DNA from: JAOUEE01 sp051011595 | Lineage (GTDB): Bacteria > Actinomycetota > Acidimicrobiia > Acidimicrobiales > SHLQ01 | Length of the DNA: 8,874 nucleotides | Direction of reading: 5' to 3' | Assembly: GCA_051011595.1 (NCBI GenBank) | Contig: JBPCTQ010000235.1 | Location: 1-8,874, forward strand | Shown: positions 5,683-8,874 of the stretch, in pieces | Layout of the letters: every line of letters begins with the position of its first letter | Position numbering within the stretch: position 1 is the first letter of the stretch | The notes under the pieces: generated by a model | What the model saw: the letters and a program-made list of their open reading frames with translations, nothing else | What the model was told of the DNA's origin: nothing | Database searches by the model: none | Program-made: the position numbers and the translations under genes

Positions 5683-6011
5683 CCGAACGTCTCGAGTTGT
5701 TGCCGGTTGACGACGTGGCTCCCGATTCCAGCGTTCGAATCGACGTCGACGGGCATCGCATCGCCGTGATCCGAATCGGCGACGACTTCTACGCCATCGG
5801 CGACGAGTGCACCCATGCCGACATCTCCCTGGCCGAGGGTGAGGTCGATCCCGACGATCTCACGGTCGAATGCTGGAAACACGGCAGCCTGTTCTGCGTG
5901 AAAACCGGTGATCCGCTCACCCTGCCCGCCACCCGACCGGTGCCCACCTATCGAGTCGAGGTCGAGAACGGCGTGGTCTACGCCGCGATCGACGGGGAGG
6001 ACCACCGATGA
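5679..6011 (+). CDS. Rieske [2Fe-2S] ferredoxin, non-heme dioxygenase ferredoxin-like, in the suf operon
   Basis: The 110-aa soluble protein carries a complete Rieske motif: C44-T-H46 (CTHADISL) and C65-W-K-H68 (CWKHGSLF), with 18 residues between H46 and C65. Two Cys and two His hold a [2Fe-2S] cluster. Length and order match the small ferredoxin components of ring-hydroxylating dioxygenases and NirD-like proteins, which pass single electrons in the cytosol. There is no signal or membrane anchor, so it is not a cytochrome bc-type Rieske subunit. Genes for such ferredoxins are known next to sufD and sufC in many actinobacteria and firmicutes. Its job there may be electron delivery for cluster assembly or persulfide reduction, but that is inference. 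It overlaps both neighbours by four bases (ATGA), implying matched expression with SufD and SufC. Confidence 0.93.
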   Translation: MTERLELLPVDDVAPDSSVRIDVDGHRIAVIRIGDDFYAIGDECTHADISLAEGEVDPDDLTVECWKHGSLFCVKTGDPLTLPATRPVPTYRVEVENGVVYAAIDGEDHR

Positions 6012-6787
6012 CGGAACTGGTCGTTGAAGGGCTCTGTGCCCGGGCCGGCGGGGTCGACGTGCTGCGAGGTATCGATCTCGAGGTGCGTAGTGGTGAGGTC
6101 CATGCCGTGATGGGTCCCAACGGGTCGGGGAAGTCCACGTTGTCCCATGTCCTGATGGGTCGACCCGGCTATGAGATCACCGCCGGATCGGTTCGCCTCG
6201 ACGACGTCGATCTGCTCTCCCTCGAGACCTGGCAGCGGGCCGCCGCGGGGTTGTTCCTCGCCATGCAGTACCCGGTCGAGGTACCTGGGGTGCGACTCAT
6301 CGATGTGCTCGAGACGTCGGCCCGGGCCGGCGGGCGCGACGTGTCGGCTGTCCGCCCATTGGTTGATCGAGAGGCCGAACGAATCGACTTCGATCGAGCA
6401 CTGCTCGACCGGTCGCTCAACGTCGACCTGTCCGGCGGAGAACAGAAACGCAACGAGACCCTGCAACTCGGTGTGCTCGGCGCCCGGATCGCCATCCTCG
6501 ACGAGCTCGACTCCGGGCTCGACGTCGATGGCCTGCGCACGATCGCTCGCCGCATCGAGGCGGCCACCGAGGAGGACGAGCTGGGTGTGCTGGTCATCAC
6601 CCACTACAGCCGATTGCTCGACGAGCTCCGACCCGACCATGTCCATGTCCTGGCCAAGGGAGTGATCCAGAAGTCGGGCGGGCCCGAGCTGGCCCAAGAG
6701 CTTGAGGACACGGGCTACGCCGAGTGGGCGGCCGACGAGAACACCACCGAGGCGGCGGCGGACCCCTTCGCCGACCCGTTGGCCTGA
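6008..6787 (+). CDS. sufC: SufC, ATPase of the SUF Fe-S assembly complex
   Basis: The 259-aa protein is a soluble ABC-type ATPase. It shows Walker A GPNGSGKST (36-44), Q-loop Q87 in FLAMQYPVEVPG, signature LSGGE (142-146) in a SufC-like context (LSGGEQKRNETLQ), Walker B ILDELDSGLD with D166 and E167, and the switch His H200 in VITHYSRLL. The PVEVPGV and EQKRNE stretches separate SufC from transport ATPases. SufC dimerises under SufB and SufD and uses ATP to open the scaffold for cluster building. Usual SufC has DETDSGLD; Leu replaces Thr here, a mild change. The acidic, Ala-rich tail after about residue 238 is likely disordered. GGAGG at 5996-6000 lies seven bases before ATG 6008, and that start overlaps the ferredoxin stop by ATGA. 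Confidence 0.96.
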   Translation: MTELVVEGLCARAGGVDVLRGIDLEVRSGEVHAVMGPNGSGKSTLSHVLMGRPGYEITAGSVRLDDVDLLSLETWQRAAAGLFLAMQYPVEVPGVRLIDVLETSARAGGRDVSAVRPLVDREAERIDFDRALLDRSLNVDLSGGEQKRNETLQLGVLGARIAILDELDSGLDVDGLRTIARRIEAATEEDELGVLVITHYSRLLDELRPDHVHVLAKGVIQKSGGPELAQELEDTGYAEWAADENTTEAAADPFADPLA

Positions 6788-6788
6788 G

Positions 6789-7091
6789 ATGGCGGCCGAA
6801 CCGGTCCTCGTCGATCACCAGGTGGTCGATCGACTCCTGGCCGAGGATTCGACCCTGCAGCAGTGGACCCGCGACGGTGATCGGCTTCGTCGTTCGTTCC
6901 GCTTCGACGACTTCGGGCAGGCGTTCGGGTTCATGACCCGGGTGGCCCTCATCGCGGAGCGGCTCTTCCACCATCCCGAATGGTCCAATGTCTATGACCG
7001 AGTGGAGATCGCCATCACCACTCATGATGCCGGTGGACTCACCGAACTCGATCTGGAATTCGCGCGACGGGTGAACGATGCCGCCGGCTGA
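6789..7091 (+). CDS. 4a-hydroxytetrahydrobiopterin dehydratase (PCD/DCoH family)
   Basis: ATG 6789 follows the sufC stop after one base (TGAGATG), so translation is probably coupled; no separate ribosome-binding site is visible. The 100-aa length is usual for the family. The signature is intact: E57, then H61-H62-P63 with W65, Y69 and H79-D80 (ERLFHHPEWSNVY, then TTHDAGGLTELD). These residues form the active site that dehydrates 4a-hydroxy-tetrahydropterin to quinonoid dihydropterin, recycling cofactor after aromatic amino acid hydroxylation. No hydroxylase gene is in the window. In bacteria without one, PCD-like proteins have been tied to molybdopterin-related functions, so the role here is open. 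A frame extending upstream to 6702 overlaps sufC and is not credible as the start. Confidence 0.93.
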   Translation: MAAEPVLVDHQVVDRLLAEDSTLQQWTRDGDRLRRSFRFDDFGQAFGFMTRVALIAERLFHHPEWSNVYDRVEIAITTHDAGGLTELDLEFARRVNDAAG

Positions 7092-7097
7092 GCCAAC

Positions 7098-7103
7098 CAC
7101 AAT
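7098..7103 (+). promoter_or_regulatory. Candidate -10 hexamer before the SDR gene (CACAAT)
   Basis: CACAAT lies eight bases before ATG 7112 in the 20-bp gap after the pterin dehydratase gene. The spacing suits a leaderless transcript, and no Shine-Dalgarno sequence is visible. It departs from TANNNT at the first base. The SDR gene could instead be read through from the sufD operon. Confidence 0.3.
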
Positions 7104-7111
7104 GGTCGAGC

Positions 7112-8071
7112 ATGCGTATGGCAACGACTGACTGTCTGGTGACCGGCGGGTCCGGTTTCATTGGTCAGCGGCTGGTGGCTCACCTGCAACGTTCGGGCCG
7201 ATTCCGGCGTGTCGTCAACCTCGACATCGCCGCCGAACCGGGCCAGGGGCACGCCGTCGACGTGCGCCGGCCCATCACCTTGGTCCCCGGCGATCACCGG
7301 TTCGAGGTCTGTATTCACCTGGCGGCGCTGGCCAAGGAACCGGGATACGACCACCACGAGTACTACGCCGTGAACGACGAAGGAACGGGCCACGTCCTCG
7401 ACCTGTGTGGCCGGCTGGGTATCTCGTCGGTGATCTTCACCAGCACCATGATGGTGTTCGCGGCCGGCGAGCACCGTCGCAGCGAAGTCGACGCCGTTGA
7501 CCCCGATACCGCGTACGGCGGTTCCAAAGCGCTGGCCGAACAGCGGATCAGGACGTGGGCGGCGGCCGACCAGCAGCGTCGGATCCGCATCGTTCGGCCC
7601 GGTGTCGTCTTCGGTCCCGGTGATGAGGGCAACTTCGAGCGACTCCGACGCATCCTCGATCGGAAGGTGTTCTTCTACGTGGGCGGTCGCCAGACGGTGA
7701 AGAGTTGTGTGCACCTCGACGACGTGGTCCGCCACATCGAGTACCTGGTCGACGACACCGACCCCCACGACCTGGTCCACTGCGCCATACCCGAGCCGAC
7801 CACGATCGAGGAGATCGTCGACGGCATGTTCGATGCCTTCGGTGGTCGCTACCGGGTGCCGACCGTGCCGTTCCGTGCCGCCCACGTGGCCGCTCGCCCC
7901 TTCGAATGGCTGGCCCGCGCCGGGTACGACAGTGGGGTGCACCGGCGCCGTATCGAAAAGCTCCACCACTCCACCAACATCTCAGCCGACCGGATGGCGG
8001 CCAGTTGCTTCGAACTGCACTACCCGACAGTGGGTGAGGGTGTGGCCGCCTGGGCCGCCGAGGGGGCCTGA
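7112..8071 (+). CDS. Extended SDR: NAD-dependent epimerase/dehydratase
   Basis: The 319-aa soluble protein has an N-terminal Rossmann glycine motif GGSGFIG (12-18) and D38 at the end of the second strand (VVNLD), which favours NAD(H) over NADP(H). The catalytic residues are present: S111 (FTSTMMVF), Y135 and K139 (YGGSK), spaced as in extended SDRs. VRPGVVFGPGD is the conserved strand before the substrate-binding part. Sugar-nucleotide epimerases or dehydratases and 3-beta-hydroxysteroid dehydrogenase-like enzymes share this layout; substrate cannot be told. ATG 7112 is used, and ATG 7118 (M3) is an alternative. The gene is 20 bp downstream of the pterin dehydratase gene, and its stop lies one base from the convergent sufU stop. 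A functional tie to Fe-S assembly is not evident. Confidence 0.87.
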   Translation: MRMATTDCLVTGGSGFIGQRLVAHLQRSGRFRRVVNLDIAAEPGQGHAVDVRRPITLVPGDHRFEVCIHLAALAKEPGYDHHEYYAVNDEGTGHVLDLCGRLGISSVIFTSTMMVFAAGEHRRSEVDAVDPDTAYGGSKALAEQRIRTWAAADQQRRIRIVRPGVVFGPGDEGNFERLRRILDRKVFFYVGGRQTVKSCVHLDDVVRHIEYLVDDTDPHDLVHCAIPEPTTIEEIVDGMFDAFGGRYRVPTVPFRAAHVAARPFEWLARAGYDSGVHRRRIEKLHHSTNISADRMAASCFELHYPTVGEGVAAWAAEGA

Positions 8072-8072
8072 C

Positions 8073-8546
8073 TCAGGCTTGGGCGTCGATGGCCTGTTCG
8101 AGTGTGTTCCAGCTGAGCGTGGCGCACTTGATCCGGACCGGGAACTTCACCACTCCTCGGAGGGCTTCGAGATCACCAAGCCGGACATCGGTGTCGTCGT
8201 CGACGGGATCGTCGGCCGATTCACCACCCAGCTCGTTCTCGTGGATCGACATCATCGCCTTGAACGCCCGGGTGATGTGGCGAGCCTCGTCGACCGGTTT
8301 GCCCACCACCGCCGCCGACATCATCGACGCCGATGACTGGCTGATGGAGCACCCCTGGCCACCGATCTTGATGTCGGTGATGGTCCCCTCGTCGTCGACA
8401 TCGACGTAGACGACCACCTCATCACCACACAACGGATTGAATCCTTCGGCGCGCCGAGCCGGTGGGGCATCGAGCTCTCCCCGGTTCCGAGGATTGCGGT
8501 AGTGATCGAGGATGATCTCTCGGTAGAGGTCTTCGAGTCCGGGCAT
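8073..8546 (-). CDS. sufU: SufU, sulfur-transfer scaffold-like zinc protein
   Basis: The 157-aa protein begins at ATG 8546 with AGGAAA (minus strand, 8555-8560) about eight bases upstream. LYREIILDHYRNPRN (7-21) is the usual N-terminus. Zinc and sulfur-acceptor residues are all present: C40 and D42 (NPLCGDE), C66 (GQGCSISQSSASMM) and C141 (RIKCATLSW). SufU takes persulfide sulfur from SufS by zinc-ligand exchange and passes it towards SufB. The segment between the Q-S-S-A-S-M helix and C141 is longer than the Bacillus protein (C128 there) and strongly acidic (about 103-127), an enlarged version of the insertion separating SufU from IscU. It is 17 bp downstream of sufS on the same strand, so the two probably form an operon. 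It faces sufDC on the other strand. Confidence 0.94.
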   Translation of the reverse strand: MPGLEDLYREIILDHYRNPRNRGELDAPPARRAEGFNPLCGDEVVVYVDVDDEGTITDIKIGGQGCSISQSSASMMSAAVVGKPVDEARHITRAFKAMMSIHENELGGESADDPVDDDTDVRLGDLEALRGVVKFPVRIKCATLSWNTLEQAIDAQA

Positions 8547-8563
8547 CGTCAGTGTTTCCTGGG

Positions 8564-8874
8564 TCAGAGGGCGAACAGGTCGCGGGCCTCGATGAGCCCT
8601 TCGACCAGAGCGTCGACATCGGCTTCGTCGTTGTAGAGGTACAACGATGCCCGAGAGGTGGCCGGGACACCGAGCACCCGCATCAGCGGTTTGGCGCAGT
8701 GGTGGCCGGCCCGCACGCAGACGTTTTGTTGGTCGAGCACCTGGGCCACGTCGTGGGGGTGGACATCGGCCAGCACGAACGAGAGGACGCCGCCGCGGCA
8801 GGCCGGCTCGGAGGGGCCGTGGATGTCGATGGCGTCGCCCAGCCGTTGGGTCAGTGATCGCAAGGCGTAGCTGG
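8564..8874 (-). CDS. sufS: SufS cysteine desulfurase (C-terminal about 102 residues, cut by window edge)
   Basis: The frame ends at TGA 8566-8564 and stays open through the right edge, reading SYALRSLTQRL upstream; the TTG at 8863 is internal, not a start. The decisive motif is CVRAGHHCAKPLM, with the active-site persulfide Cys coded at 8696-8698, as in SufS-type (group II) desulfurases (RxGHHCAxPL). It is followed by LGVPATSRASLYLYND and a C-terminal helix, also typical. The enzyme uses pyridoxal phosphate to convert cysteine to alanine, leaving sulfur on this Cys for SufU. The PLP-binding lysine lies outside the window. The partner sufU follows after 17 bp. Confidence 0.94.
   Translation of the reverse strand, partial: SYALRSLTQRLGDAIDIHGPSEPACRGGVLSFVLADVHPHDVAQVLDQQNVCVRAGHHCAKPLMRVLGVPATSRASLYLYNDEADVDALVEGLIEARDLFAL

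Noticed and set aside
6702..6788. Earlier start for the pterin dehydratase
   Set aside because: It would overlap sufC by 86 bases and add residues beyond the normal 100-aa family length. ATG 6789 right after the sufC stop fits the family.
7022..7969. Minus-strand open frame opposite the SDR gene
   Set aside because: The plus strand has GGSGFIG and YxxxK at correct spacing; the antisense product shows no recognisable motif.
8861..8863. TTG at the edge as the sufS start
   Set aside because: The frame continues upstream to the window edge with SufS-like residues (SYALRSL), and SufS is normally about 400 aa, so this is internal.
1..8874. Defence system, prophage, integron or IS element
   Set aside because: No transposase, integrase, nuclease, toxin-antitoxin pair or terminal inverted repeats are visible in any coding region; the content is housekeeping plus envelope genes.

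Overview
The window is high-GC, densely packed bacterial chromosome, most likely from an actinobacterium. G/C-ending codons dominate, and the scaffold protein is of SufU type rather than IscU. A Rieske-type ferredoxin sits inside the suf genes, and the RTX repeat block is introduced by a CHGLAATIVGTPG-like segment that I associate with Acidimicrobiia-like actinobacteria. The class assignment is inference; there is no rRNA or tRNA to confirm it.

The theme is SUF iron-sulfur cluster assembly. From the left edge there is the C-terminus of sufB (+). About 4.26 kb later come sufD, a Rieske-type ferredoxin and sufC (+), joined by ATGA stop/start overlaps. One base after sufC comes a pterin-4a-carbinolamine dehydratase gene, then an extended SDR epimerase/dehydratase gene. 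At the right edge, on the minus strand and converging on that block, are sufS (cut by the window edge) and sufU. Sulfur mobilisation (SufS, SufU) and the scaffold complex (SufB, SufC, SufD) are therefore all present but split over two strands and three blocks.

Four genes lie between sufB and sufD and have no evident role in Fe-S assembly. The first is a secreted M23-peptidase-like protein with 18 in-register RTX calcium-binding nonapeptides. It is coupled by ATGA to a lipoprotein with an SGNH-hydrolase-like fold whose catalytic Ser and His seem to be lost. Next is a small protein with four cysteines. Last is a GT-B glycosyltransferase on the minus strand. The first two and the glycosyltransferase look like cell-envelope functions.

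Non-coding space is small. The sufB-to-M23 gap holds a perfect 7-bp inverted repeat. The 102-bp gap between the glycosyltransferase and sufD is divergent and holds a 15-bp palindrome, a stem-loop dyad and -10-like hexamers, so it is the likely sufD promoter. Three genes (Cys4 protein, glycosyltransferase, SDR) carry a YACAMT-like hexamer 7-8 nt upstream of ATG, which suggests leaderless transcripts. Two convergent gene pairs meet with 0-1 bp between stop codons. I see no RNA gene, insertion sequence or CRISPR array. The most interesting features are the interrupted suf locus, the degenerate SGNH lipoprotein paired with the M23-RTX protein, and the Cys4 protein; none is proven to be a new system.
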